Assembly: GCA_022649135.1 (NCBI GenBank)
Contig: JALCNP010000020.1
Span: forward strand, 1 to 38,314
Length of the DNA stretch: 38,314 bases
Origin: Bifidobacterium sp.
Lineage (GTDB): Bacteria; Actinomycetota; Actinomycetes; Actinomycetales; Bifidobacteriaceae
Reading direction: 5' to 3'
In this document: one piece after another, positions 24,423 to 32,891 of the stretch
Layout of the letters: each line of letters begins with the position of its first letter
Numbering within the stretch: the stretch's first letter is position 1
Made by a program: the position numbers and the translations under genes
Notes under the pieces: generated by a model
The model's input: only the letters and a program-made list of their open reading frames with translations
Databases searched by the model: none
Told to the model about the DNA's origin: nothing

Positions 24423-26015
24423 ATGGCCCCACGGCAAGCAGATCAGAAGAAGATGAGTATAATTTCACGGCGTCTCAGCACGCTGAGTTCGGAACAGGCG
24501 TTCGTCAAGGGACACCTCACGAGGCCTGCCCTGGTATCGATCTCCATCCTCACCTTCATCACGTTCGTAGGGAATTTCACCCAGCTTCAGCTCAGTGCGG
24601 CGCTGCCGACCATCGTTTCGCAATTTCACATCAGCGTCACCACCGGCCAATGGCTGACCTCGATATTTCAGCTCGTCATGGGCGTCATGGTGCCTCTCAC
24701 GGCATTCCTGACTCGTCGTTTCTCCACACGGCAGATCGTCATCGCGTCGATGCTGGTCTTCACCTGCGGTTCGGTCCTCTCATGGCTGGGGCCATCCTTT
24801 TTCCTCGTTCTGATGGGAAGGGTGCTGGAGGCGATCGGGACGGGCGTGATGTGGCCCGTGCTTCAGATCACCGTCTTCTCGATATATCCGCTGGCCCGCC
24901 GGGGCATGGCCATGGGAACGGTCGGCATGGCCATGAGCGTCGCTCCCGCCATCGGGCCGACCATCGGCGGATGGCAGACGGATGCGAACGGATGGCGCTC
25001 CATCTTTCTATCCTTAAGCGTGATAGGATTCCTCTCCTTGATTCTCGCTATTGTCGGACTGCATAATTTCGGCGAGAACGATCATGGGGTGAAGGCGGAT
25101 TTCTTCTCCGTGGGGCTGTCGATTTTCGGCTTCGGCGGGCTCATGTTCGGCTTTACGAACATCGAGTCCTATCCCCCGCAGCATCCCCTGGTGTGGCTTC
25201 CCATGCTCATCGGCATCGGCGGCATCGTCTGGTTCATACTGCGGCAGATCACGACGGCTCGCCGCTTCAAGACAACGATGCCCGGCACGCGATCCGCGGC
25301 GGAGGTTCAGCCGCCCCTGCTTGATCTGGGGGTGCTGAAGAACCATAGCTTCACCATAGGGACCGTGTGCGCGGCGCTCAGCTTCTTCGCCTTCAGTTCG
25401 ATCATGGTCATCATTCCGCTCTATATTCAGGACGATCGAGGGTACAGCGCGACGATGAGCGGACTTGTCATGCTGCCCGGCGCGTTCGGCCAGTGCATAG
25501 CACAGTTCGGCGGAGGCAAGCTGCTTGATCGTCTGGGTGCGCGGCCCGTGGCGCTGGCGGGCTCTCTCCTGCTGCTCATCGGCACGGTTATGATGAGCAT
25601 GATTGACGTGCACACCTGGATCTGGTGGATTTCCATATGCCAGTTCATCCGGCAGATCGGCATGGGCCTCGTGCTCATGCCCATCACCACTTGGTCCTTG
25701 AACTGTCTCGAATCGATCGACGTCTCCGCGGGTTCGGCCGTGACCAACACCGTGCGGCAGATAGCCGGTGCGATCGGGGCGCCCGTTCTGGTCATTATGA
25801 TGGAGACCCTGACGCGGATGCGTCAAGGCGCGATGGGGGGTGGCCAGTCCGCCGCCATCGCCGCCAACATCTTCGGAGTGAGATGGACTTTGCGTTTCAG
25901 CGCGCTTCTTGTATTCGTACAGCTGCTTTTCGTGATATTCGGTGTCAAGGGCGACGGAGCGGGCTCTGCACGCGATGTGGCACAGCGTGCGTTCGCGCGT
26001 CTCCATAACGCCTAG
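24423..26015 (+). CDS. MFS multidrug exporter, DHA2 (14-TM) type
   Basis: A proton-driven efflux protein of the EmrB/QacA subfamily, 530 residues. A basic N-terminus of about 35 residues is followed by TM1 (LVSISILTFITFVGNFTQ), then the family patterns SAALPTIVSQFHISVTTGQW and PLTAFLTRRFSTRQI after TM2. Motif C is AMSVAPAIGPTIGGW. Fourteen helices fit the remaining length, with the two extra central ones in the QPPLLDLGVL flanking region. The substrate is unknown. The start is uncertain between 24423 (preceded by a weak GGAAAG) and an ATG at 24453; the frame is open further upstream without homology. It converges on the HNH nuclease gene. Confidence 0.88.
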   Translation: MAPRQADQKKMSIISRRLSTLSSEQAFVKGHLTRPALVSISILTFITFVGNFTQLQLSAALPTIVSQFHISVTTGQWLTSIFQLVMGVMVPLTAFLTRRFSTRQIVIASMLVFTCGSVLSWLGPSFFLVLMGRVLEAIGTGVMWPVLQITVFSIYPLARRGMAMGTVGMAMSVAPAIGPTIGGWQTDANGWRSIFLSLSVIGFLSLILAIVGLHNFGENDHGVKADFFSVGLSIFGFGGLMFGFTNIESYPPQHPLVWLPMLIGIGGIVWFILRQITTARRFKTTMPGTRSAAEVQPPLLDLGVLKNHSFTIGTVCAALSFFAFSSIMVIIPLYIQDDRGYSATMSGLVMLPGAFGQCIAQFGGGKLLDRLGARPVALAGSLLLLIGTVMMSMIDVHTWIWWISICQFIRQIGMGLVLMPITTWSLNCLESIDVSAGSAVTNTVRQIAGAIGAPVLVIMMETLTRMRQGAMGGGQSAAIAANIFGVRWTLRFSALLVFVQLLFVIFGVKGDGAGSARDVAQRAFARLHNA

Positions 26016-26043
26016 CGGGATTCGTCAAGAATGGAGGCGAGCG

Positions 26044-26790
26044 CTACTCTTTCGCAATCGTCTGGGCGGGACAGGAACGAAGAACGGCGAGCATTGATCG
26101 CCTTTCCTGCGATGTGACGCTCAGATCGTATTTTTCCTTGACGCCTATCTGACGTGCCACATACTCACATCGATAGGCGGCATTGGTGGGCAGCCAGTAA
26201 GCCGCCGATGCCGACCCCTTTTCCTGGTTGCTCGCGCCGTCGACGGCGAGCAGATTGTATTCGTCGTTCCCGAAGCGCATGCGCTTGGCGCCGCTCCAAC
26301 GGTTTGCGCCGGAACGCCAGGCGTTCTGCAGGGCCACGACATGGTCGATCTGCACTTTGTCGCTGGTGGTGCGCCCCCGCATGAATTGGATCGTCCTCCC
26401 GGTATAGGGGTCGTGCAGAACGCCGGACTGGACGATGCACCGGCTACCTCGTCTGTAGACGACCGAGGTAAGGTCTCGTGCGAGAACCGCCTCGCGCACA
26501 TCGCACCCGGTGGCCCCGACATCGGTGCTGCGGTACCCGAATACGTCGCGATCATAGCCGGCCGAGCTGGCCTCGTCATCGACCGACAATGTCTTCAACG
26601 CTTCCGCAGCCGCACCCCCCGCGGAATACTCGCCGGTCATCTCGCCGATGGGATCACTGATCTTGGGCAGAACCAGCCCTATCGTCGCCCCGACGACGAG
26701 GGCGATCACCACAACGATCGCGACACGCTCGATTGGACGGTGTACCGTATAGGCGCGCTTTGCGAAATACGCGGAATGTCGCCGTCTCAT
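26044..26790 (-). CDS. membrane-anchored HNH endonuclease (DUF1524/GmrSD C-terminal type)
   Basis: A 248-residue protein with one N-terminal hydrophobic helix (about 23-41) and a C-terminal HNH nuclease domain. The metal-site block is QIDHVVALQNAW (Asp149-His150), followed by NDEYNLLAVDGASNQEKGSASAAYW with the conserved Asn and Lys, and NAAYRCEYVARQIGVKEKY. This subtype is usually exported and unspecific. Two cysteines (96, 118) in the outer part and two more at the end could form disulfides, fitting an extracytoplasmic site. A role in DNA scavenging, competence or defence is open. The ATG at 26790 lacks an SD, so the start is less certain. Confidence 0.82.
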   Translation of the reverse strand: MRRRHSAYFAKRAYTVHRPIERVAIVVVIALVVGATIGLVLPKISDPIGEMTGEYSAGGAAAEALKTLSVDDEASSAGYDRDVFGYRSTDVGATGCDVREAVLARDLTSVVYRRGSRCIVQSGVLHDPYTGRTIQFMRGRTTSDKVQIDHVVALQNAWRSGANRWSGAKRMRFGNDEYNLLAVDGASNQEKGSASAAYWLPTNAAYRCEYVARQIGVKEKYDLSVTSQERRSMLAVLRSCPAQTIAKE

Positions 26791-26883
26791 AGGGGACGTC
26801 CGATCGCGGTGGCCGCTTCGTCCGAAGCGCTGGATTCCTTCACCGTCTGCATGCCACTGCAGCCGAGTCGAGGTGTCGCCGCA

Positions 26884-27726
26884 TCACGCATAGGAGAACG
26901 TCATCGGGTCATGGCCGGCACGCGTCGGGCCGTCCAGAGCATCGATGCCCGCATGCTCCTCGGCGCTCAGGGAGAAGCCGAAGAGATTGAGGTTCTCGCG
27001 CTGTCTGTCGGGATGCACGGATTTGGGGATGATGATCGTCCCGTTTTCGATATGCCACCTCAAGACGACCTGGGCCGGGCTCACCCCGTGCACGTCCGCG
27101 ATGCGCTGGATAAGGCCGTTCCCGGCATTCAGATCCGCCCCTCTGGCCATGGGCGAGTAAGCCTCCACGGCGATTCCATGCTTCCGGCAGTAGTCCACCA
27201 CGGCACGCTGCTGCCATGTGGGATGAAGCTCGATCTGATCAACGGCCGGGTACTCCCCCGTCTCGCGATGCAGACGCTCGAGGTGCTCGGGAAGAAAATT
27301 GCACACTCCCAGCGTCCTGACCCTTCCGTCGTCTCGGAGCCGGGCGAAGGCCTTCCACGTTTCGGCCGCTCTCCAGTTGAACGGAGTCGGCCAATGAATC
27401 ATATACATGTCCACGTAATCAAGCCGGAGCAGGCCGATCTGCCTGTCGAAGGCACGAAGGGTGCTGTCGTATCCCTGCTCGGAGTCTCGGACCTTGGTCG
27501 TTATCCACATGCTCGAGCGCTCATCTCCATGATTGAATCCGGTCTGGGCCAAGGCCCTCCCGAGACCGGATTCGTTCCCATAGCCCGCCGCACCGTCGAT
27601 ATGGCGGTACCCCTGCGCTATGGCGCTTTCCACGACCCCTGTCGTCTGCTCATCTCCGATGCGCAGAACCCCCAGACCGATTTGCGCGATCGCATTCCCG
27701 TCGCTAAGCATGATTGCGGGAACCAT
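26884..27726 (-). CDS. aldo/keto reductase
   Basis: An NADPH-dependent carbonyl reductase of about 280 residues, AKR5-like, related to 2,5-diketo-D-gluconate reductases. The tetrad is complete: Asp44 and Tyr49 in HIDGAAGYGNE, Lys78 in ITTKV, His111 in YMIHWPTP. Later motifs are GVCNFLPEHL, VDQIELHPTWQQ, YSPMARG and the cofactor site IIIPKSVHPDRQRENL. The substrate is unknown. I chose ATG 27726 (GGGAAAG upstream), but a GTG at 27753 with AGGTGG just upstream is possible. It stands between the nuclease and the ECF transporter with spacers on both sides. Confidence 0.88.
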   Translation of the reverse strand: MVPAIMLSDGNAIAQIGLGVLRIGDEQTTGVVESAIAQGYRHIDGAAGYGNESGLGRALAQTGFNHGDERSSMWITTKVRDSEQGYDSTLRAFDRQIGLLRLDYVDMYMIHWPTPFNWRAAETWKAFARLRDDGRVRTLGVCNFLPEHLERLHRETGEYPAVDQIELHPTWQQRAVVDYCRKHGIAVEAYSPMARGADLNAGNGLIQRIADVHGVSPAQVVLRWHIENGTIIIPKSVHPDRQRENLNLFGFSLSAEEHAGIDALDGPTRAGHDPMTFSYA

Positions 27727-27969
27727 CGTCTTTCCCTGCGCTGCAGTCGACACCGTCCACCTGTCTTTCCTGTCGCCTCCACGGCCGTTGCGCCGCATTC
27801 CCTTATCCGCTGTTCTTCGGCAAAATCATGACCGCATCTCTTGCGTGGCACGTATCACCGTCAACAATCTCGATAACCTCACAACAACCATAGACCCCCC
27901 GCATGCGCGGGAGAAGGCGACCGGCCGTTGTGGACGAATGATCGAGCCCATGCCCGCCCGGCGTGTCCC

Positions 27970-29487
27970 CTATTCGACATCGAACCGGGCGAACCACTTA
28001 TCGGCAAGCTCGGGGCCTCCATCATCCACGACGGCTCCTTCGCTCATGATCAGAACACGATCGGCATACCTCGCGGCACCTCGGGAGTCATGCGTCGCCA
28101 AGACGCAGGCACATGATCTCCCGACGCATCTCTCCTCGATAAGGTTCATCTCCCTTTCCAGATTGGGCCCATCCTGACCCGCACTCGGCTCATCCACAAT
28201 CAGCAGATCCGGCTCACTGATCAGACACGCGGCCAGCACTAGACGCCTCTTCTGCCCGTCGGACAGGGAAAGCGGATGCCGATGGGAGAGCCCCCCGAGC
28301 CCGATGGCGTCGAGCATGTCCAGGCAGGCCGAGCGATCCGCGTTTCTGGCGAGCAGCTCATCAAGGACGGTGGTCGTGAAGATCTGATAGTCCGGCGTCT
28401 GCCACAGGTGGGCTCTGCGAATTCCACGCCCGCGTCCGATGCGGTGGCCACGCGCGTCGACGACCCGCCCCGAACCGGGGCGGACCACCCCGGACAGAAG
28501 CGATAGAAGAGTGGACTTGCCGCACCCGTTGTCGCCCAGCACCAGAACCGATTGATCACGATATATGTCCAGCCGGTCGACGTGGATTATGCAACGATGC
28601 TGTCTGCGGACGACGACATCGCGCAGGCTCATCAGAACCGACGACTTCGGTTCCCGACTCGGCGGGTGCGGCTCCCCGGCCCCGCAAGTCACACGATTCG
28701 GGAACGCGCCGGAATTCTCCCGCGCCGAGCGGGACGTCCCGCGTGAAGGGCCGGACCTCTCCGATGAGCGCGTCCCGCCCGGCAGGCCCTTCCTGCCCGA
28801 AGGCGTGGAGGTCTCGCGAATCCTGCCGTTCTCCACGGTGGCGATGCGGTCGGCGTATCGGATGACGTTGCTGATCCGATGCTCGCAGACGATGACCGCA
28901 TGCCCCTGATCGGCCAGCCGCCGCACGGCGCGCATGACGATCTCCACCCCCGTCTGGTCGAGGTTCGCGAGCGGCTCATCGAGTGCGATAACCGGCCGCC
29001 TCATGGCGAACGCGGCCGCGCAGCAGACGCGCTCCTTCTGCCCTCCGGACAGGGTGAGCGTATTCCCCTGTGGGTCGATGCCCAAAGCCGGGCAGTATCG
29101 GCTGATTTCCCGTGAGATCCGATCGGGGGGCATATCGAGGTTCTCGCATCCGAACGCGATTTCATCCTCAACGGTGGCATGGAGAATCTGAGCGTCGACG
29201 TCCTGCTGGACCACACCGATGTGTCTGGCTATGTCTCGGACAGGACGGTTGCGGATGTCGATGCCGTCGACCACGATGTCACCGCCGAAGCGGGAACGGG
29301 GAAAAGACTGCGCCAGGCCGCAGAGGCATGCCAGCAGCGTCGATTTTCCGCAGCCGGACTCACCCTTCAGCAGGACGAGCGATCCATACGGTACGCTCCA
29401 GGAGCAGTCGTCGAGAACCGGTTCCTCCCCGTCGCCGTAGGAAAACGTGACATGCGCCATATCGATGGCATTGCCGGACCCTACCAT
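27970..29487 (-). CDS. ECF transporter energizing ATPase, A1 and A2 fused
   Basis: The two ABC ATPases of an energy-coupling-factor importer joined in one 505-residue chain. The first half has Walker A GESGCGKST (42-50), signature LSGGQKE (147-153) and Walker B VIALDEPLANLD. The second has Walker A GDNGCGKST (318-326), a modified signature LSDGQKRR (408-415) and Walker B LLIVDEPSAGQD. A linker rich in Ser/Arg/Gly (about 228-284) joins them. A1 and A2 are usually separate genes (EcfA1, EcfA2), but fused forms occur in dedicated ECF systems. The ATG at 29487 overlaps the end of the T-component gene by 7 nt, showing tight coupling. Confidence 0.9.
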   Translation of the reverse strand: MVGSGNAIDMAHVTFSYGDGEEPVLDDCSWSVPYGSLVLLKGESGCGKSTLLACLCGLAQSFPRSRFGGDIVVDGIDIRNRPVRDIARHIGVVQQDVDAQILHATVEDEIAFGCENLDMPPDRISREISRYCPALGIDPQGNTLTLSGGQKERVCCAAAFAMRRPVIALDEPLANLDQTGVEIVMRAVRRLADQGHAVIVCEHRISNVIRYADRIATVENGRIRETSTPSGRKGLPGGTRSSERSGPSRGTSRSARENSGAFPNRVTCGAGEPHPPSREPKSSVLMSLRDVVVRRQHRCIIHVDRLDIYRDQSVLVLGDNGCGKSTLLSLLSGVVRPGSGRVVDARGHRIGRGRGIRRAHLWQTPDYQIFTTTVLDELLARNADRSACLDMLDAIGLGGLSHRHPLSLSDGQKRRLVLAACLISEPDLLIVDEPSAGQDGPNLEREMNLIEERCVGRSCACVLATHDSRGAARYADRVLIMSEGAVVDDGGPELADKWFARFDVE

Positions 29488-30212
29488 GGCATCGGACACA
29501 TCAGGGCGCCCACCATCCATGCCGTGGCTGCACCGACGAACACCGCGTCTCTCATTGTTGGAGTCACCGGCCTGTATACGCTTGAGGGCTGGCGCGCATC
29601 CACAGTGAAACAGCGCATCTCCAAGGAATTCGAGAGGCAATCGCTGACATCCAGAACACGGCTCATCAGGGGAACGGCCATCCGAAGAACGCCGACCCGA
29701 TGGGCCCCGCCCCTTTCCAGAGTCCTCCACGCCGCATGGACCCTCGCAATCTGATGGAATATCACGTGGGTGAACCTCAGTGTTATCAGCAGGCACAATC
29801 CCAGAACCCTCGGGGCATGAACCTGCGCGAGAAAGCGCACGAACGACATCTCCGGAACAACCAGCAACGGCGTCTCCGACAGCCATAACGCGGACAATCT
29901 CAGCAGCATCGACCATCCCGACCCCGGGTCGCCGCAGACCCACGACATGGTGAGCGCCATGACGATGCCCGCAGGCAGAAAGAACAATCCGGAAAGAAGC
30001 AGCGCACGCCCCATGCCGACAAGGCATTCGAGGATCAGCAGTGCGACCATGAACACGCCGACGCGCCGCAGATCCGGACATGCAACGAAAAAAGCAAACG
30101 AACCGATCGAGACCAGCAGGGCGGCGACGGGATGCAGGGCATGCGACCCGGTCGCCGCTCCCCCGAACGCAGCCGGCGCGGCGGCGCTCACTCCTTTCGC
30201 GATGGCCGTCAT
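29481..30212 (-). CDS. ECF transporter transmembrane T component
   Basis: The scaffold membrane protein that couples the ATPases to the substrate-binding S component, 243 residues. It is strongly hydrophobic, with about five helices and a cytosolic helical region RVHAAWRTLERGG and SLEMRCFTVDARQ. The latter corresponds to the EcfT coupling motif (usually A-R-G; here it reads MRC). The ATG at 30212 overlaps the S gene stop as ATGA, so translation is coupled. The gene order S-T-A with overlaps at both junctions supports a dedicated group I type module. Confidence 0.85.
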   Translation of the reverse strand: MTAIAKGVSAAAPAAFGGAATGSHALHPVAALLVSIGSFAFFVACPDLRRVGVFMVALLILECLVGMGRALLLSGLFFLPAGIVMALTMSWVCGDPGSGWSMLLRLSALWLSETPLLVVPEMSFVRFLAQVHAPRVLGLCLLITLRFTHVIFHQIARVHAAWRTLERGGAHRVGVLRMAVPLMSRVLDVSDCLSNSLEMRCFTVDARQPSSVYRPVTPTMRDAVFVGAATAWMVGALMCPMPW

Positions 30213-30871
30213 TTCATGCGACCCGAGGAGATCAGCTCCCGTGCGACTTTCGTCCCCGCCAAGGCCCCCAGAATGGAAAGAATCACCGTGGCGGCCAGAA
30301 CGCCCCCGACCGCGGCATTGAAGGATATGACCGATGCCAGACGGACATGAAGCACCAGCAGATAATAGAGAATCTGAACGGGAACCATCAGCATGGGAAC
30401 CAGGGACGCCACGATGACGATTGATGCGATCCTGCGGTAGCTGCGGAAAACGATCATCACGACCAACTCGGCGACGAGCCCGGTGACCAATGCGGTCAGT
30501 CCCGAGGCAGGCCGCATCAGCAATGCCAGAAGGGCGCTCACCAGGGTGATGATGCTCGCCGACCCCGGTTTGCGAACCTTCATCACGCCTATGGCAAGGA
30601 AGAACGAAAAGAACGGGGACACCAGCATCTGCGGCAATCCGAAGATTCCCAGGGCGTGCAACGGGCTTGTCAGAGCGCTGAAAACGAGGACGAGGACGCC
30701 CGAAACGGCCAGAAAGACGATATCGCGCACACTGAACCCCGCCCATGACCCTGCTGCTGGATGATGCGACGCGCCGCTTCCGGTCGCGGCATCCGCAGCG
30801 AGCGCGAGAGACCCCTCCCCCCGGTGGCTTCCCTCTGGATCATTTCGTGTCGATTGCACAGGTGACGACAT
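30209..30871 (-). CDS. ECF transporter S component (MptD-like)
   Basis: The substrate-specific membrane subunit, 220 residues. A hydrophilic N-terminus of about 47 residues is followed by FSVRDIVFLAVSGVLVLVFSAL and roughly five more helices, including LGIFGLPQMLVSPFFSFFLAIGVMKV. These resemble the MptD family of putative S components seen next to exporter-fold ABC pairs. The substrate cannot be read from the sequence; the divergent ABC genes and the palindrome point to iron or a metal chelate (inference). The gene heads the S-T-A1A2 operon behind a TTGATA-17-TAGCAT promoter. Confidence 0.78.
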   Translation of the reverse strand: MSSPVQSTRNDPEGSHRGEGSLALAADAATGSGASHHPAAGSWAGFSVRDIVFLAVSGVLVLVFSALTSPLHALGIFGLPQMLVSPFFSFFLAIGVMKVRKPGSASIITLVSALLALLMRPASGLTALVTGLVAELVVMIVFRSYRRIASIVIVASLVPMLMVPVQILYYLLVLHVRLASVISFNAAVGGVLAATVILSILGALAGTKVARELISSGRMK

Positions 30872-30971
30872 GACTCTCCTTGTGATTGTGCGTGATCATA
30901 GTCGCGGGCATGAGTCGGAAAGCTTCTCCTGGCAACGGCCAACAGGCTTTCGTCCACCACCCGAGGTTAGA

Positions 30972-31000
30972 ATGCTAACACAATTGATAATTGTTATCAA
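30972..31000 (-). promoter_or_regulatory. promoter of the ECF operon
   Basis: On the minus strand TTGATA (30995-31000) and TAGCAT (30972-30977) are exactly 17 nt apart. The -35 lies inside the 7-3-7 palindrome and the -10 inside a second short repeat, GTTAG-AATG-CTAAC (about 30966-30979), so a bound regulator would block the polymerase. Confidence 0.6.
30984..31000. promoter_or_regulatory. palindromic operator candidate TTGATAA-TTG-TTATCAA
   Basis: A perfect 7-bp inverted repeat with a 3-nt centre, TTGATAATTGTTATCAA, in AT-rich sequence that contrasts with the surrounding GC. It resembles Fur-superfamily boxes (GATAAT/ATTATC) and also MarR-type palindromes. It overlaps the ECF -35 and lies 14 nt upstream of the -35 of the divergent ABC operon, so one regulator could control both. 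Confidence 0.6.
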
Positions 31001-31014
31001 ATTAATGCCTGCTC

Positions 31015-31043
31015 TTGATTATCGGATCGGCTCCGCCTAGGAT
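31015..31043 (+). promoter_or_regulatory. promoter of the ABC heterodimer operon
   Basis: TTGATT (31015-31020) and TAGGAT (31038-31043) are 17 nt apart. The ATG at 31095 is about 45 nt after the expected start site, with AAAGGA about 14 nt before it. Confidence 0.55.
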
Positions 31044-31094
31044 GGCTACTTCCGAACGCGCATCACCCCATACGAAAGGAACCACGGTCGGCGA

Positions 31095-32891
31095 ATGATC
31101 AGTAAAACCCTGTGCGCCCTGCCCGGCGCGAGCATAGCGGGATCACTGGCGCTATGCGTTGTGAGAACCATGCAGACACTGTGCCAGCTCGCTCTGCTAT
31201 GGCTGATATGCGTCGCCCTGGGCGCCTCGCCCCTGTCGAACGTTCGGCAGGGACAGCACATGGCCACGCTGGCGTTCGAATGCGTCGCGCTACTGGCGGT
31301 CAGCGCGCTGTGCGGGATCGCGGGCAATCGGCTCGGCGCCCGCATGACCATCGCCATGAACGCTGCGATCTCACAGCGCCTCTACCATTCGGGGCTGGTC
31401 CGGGGATCGGGGCTTGAGGGGCAGGAGCTTGCGACTCTCGTCACCGAGGGGGCACCCGCCGCAAGCGGATATTTCACCGGCTATCTACCGACCCTCATGG
31501 GCGCACTGCTGATGATCCCCATCTCAGGGGCCGTCATCGGATTCATCAACGGGTGGAGCGCGCTGTCGATCATCGTCGCAATGATCGCACTCCCACCGGC
31601 CGCGAACATGATGCGCCGCAAAAACATCGGCGTGCAGATGCGCCAGCTCAGCGCCTACGACCACACCGGCCGGGAGTTCGAGGAATCGCTTCGGGGTCTG
31701 ACCACCCTGAAGATATTCGCCGCCGACAAGAGGACCTCCGACAGTCTGCGCGCGCGCAGCGAGGGATTCCGCGTGGCGACGATGAATCTTCTCTCCGGTC
31801 AGCTCCGCAGCCTGATTGGAAGCGACATCGTGATCGCCGTCTCAACCGTCACGGCGGTGACGGCGGCGGCGATCACGTCGCCGAGGGGCACGGGAACCGG
31901 CGGCATCATGACCATCGTCTATGTCGCCATCGCCTCGATGCTGCTTTTCGCGCCCGAACGACAGCTGGTGTATCTGTCCCATTCCGCCGCCGTCGCCATG
32001 CGCCGGGGAAAGCTCATCGCCGCCGCCATCGGCACGGACGGCGGCACCGCCGACGATGCGCACGCCAGCCCGTCCGAGACCGCGGACGACACCGGGCTCG
32101 GGCCGCAGAACGCAGGGGGGCGGCGGACGATCGAGATCTCCCATCTCAGCCTCGACTATTCTCCATCGATACAGGCTCTGAGGAACATCTCCTTCTCCAC
32201 GGGGGCAACGGGGCACGTGGCGATAGTGGGTACGAGCGGCAGCGGGAAAAGCACTCTTCTGTCGGTTCTCACCCGGTCTTCGGGAACGTATCGAGGCACG
32301 GTACGCATCAACGGGACGGACATCCTCACCGTCGACCCCCACCGCCTGCGCTCCCTGCAGACAGTCGTCACGGGACGGGATCCGCTCTTCCGGGGGACGC
32401 TGCGCTCGAATCTCGATCCCGCAAGCGTCGGGTACGACGACTCCCGGCTCAGCGATGCGATCAGAGAGGTCGGACTCGAGAACGACCCCGCCTTCCGCAG
32501 GGGGCTGGACACACGCATCGAGTTCCAGGGCGCGAACCTCTCGGGGGGACAGCGCCAGCGCGTGTGCATCGCCAGGGCGCTGCTAAGGCACACGCCCCTG
32601 TACCTCTTCGACGAGGCGACCAGCGCAGTGGACCGCGAGCACGACCGCCAGCTGTCCGATGCGATGAAAAGACTCTCGCGCCATGCGCTTGTCATATCCG
32701 TCTCCCATAGGCTCGCCACCGTACGGGAGGCGGACAGAATCATGGTCATGGACAGGGGGTCTCTTGTCGAACAGGGGACGTTCGACGAGCTTATGGCGGA
32801 AAAAGGCCTGTTCGCCCGCGAATGGAACACGCAGGAGAACATCGAAAGCCCCGGGCTGAACGCGGACGCAGGAAAGGATCTCGCATCATGA
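31095..32891 (+). CDS. exporter-fold ABC transporter, first half (IrtA/YbtP-like)
   Basis: A 598-residue half-transporter: a six-helix domain (about 1-300), then an ATPase domain (about 345-575). It shows Walker A GTSGSGKST, signature LSGGQRQ, Walker B LYLFDEATSAVD and the switch His in SVSHRLA. The Q-loop glutamine is replaced: TVVTGRDPLFRGT stands where VSQ-type sequences are usual. A Gly/Asp/Pro-rich linker joins the two domains. Placed back to back with an ECF module, the pair resembles exporter-fold siderophore transporters such as IrtAB and YbtPQ, which import, rather than drug exporters or CydDC. The direction of transport is inference. The stop overlaps the next start as ATGA. Confidence 0.87.
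   Translation: MISKTLCALPGASIAGSLALCVVRTMQTLCQLALLWLICVALGASPLSNVRQGQHMATLAFECVALLAVSALCGIAGNRLGARMTIAMNAAISQRLYHSGLVRGSGLEGQELATLVTEGAPAASGYFTGYLPTLMGALLMIPISGAVIGFINGWSALSIIVAMIALPPAANMMRRKNIGVQMRQLSAYDHTGREFEESLRGLTTLKIFAADKRTSDSLRARSEGFRVATMNLLSGQLRSLIGSDIVIAVSTVTAVTAAAITSPRGTGTGGIMTIVYVAIASMLLFAPERQLVYLSHSAAVAMRRGKLIAAAIGTDGGTADDAHASPSETADDTGLGPQNAGGRRTIEISHLSLDYSPSIQALRNISFSTGATGHVAIVGTSGSGKSTLLSVLTRSSGTYRGTVRINGTDILTVDPHRLRSLQTVVTGRDPLFRGTLRSNLDPASVGYDDSRLSDAIREVGLENDPAFRRGLDTRIEFQGANLSGGQRQRVCIARALLRHTPLYLFDEATSAVDREHDRQLSDAMKRLSRHALVISVSHRLATVREADRIMVMDRGSLVEQGTFDELMAEKGLFAREWNTQENIESPGLNADAGKDLAS

Noticed and set aside
24457..24462. A perfect TATAAT near the MFS start
   Set aside because: It lies inside the coding sequence after both candidate ATGs, and no suitable start codon follows at the leaderless distance.
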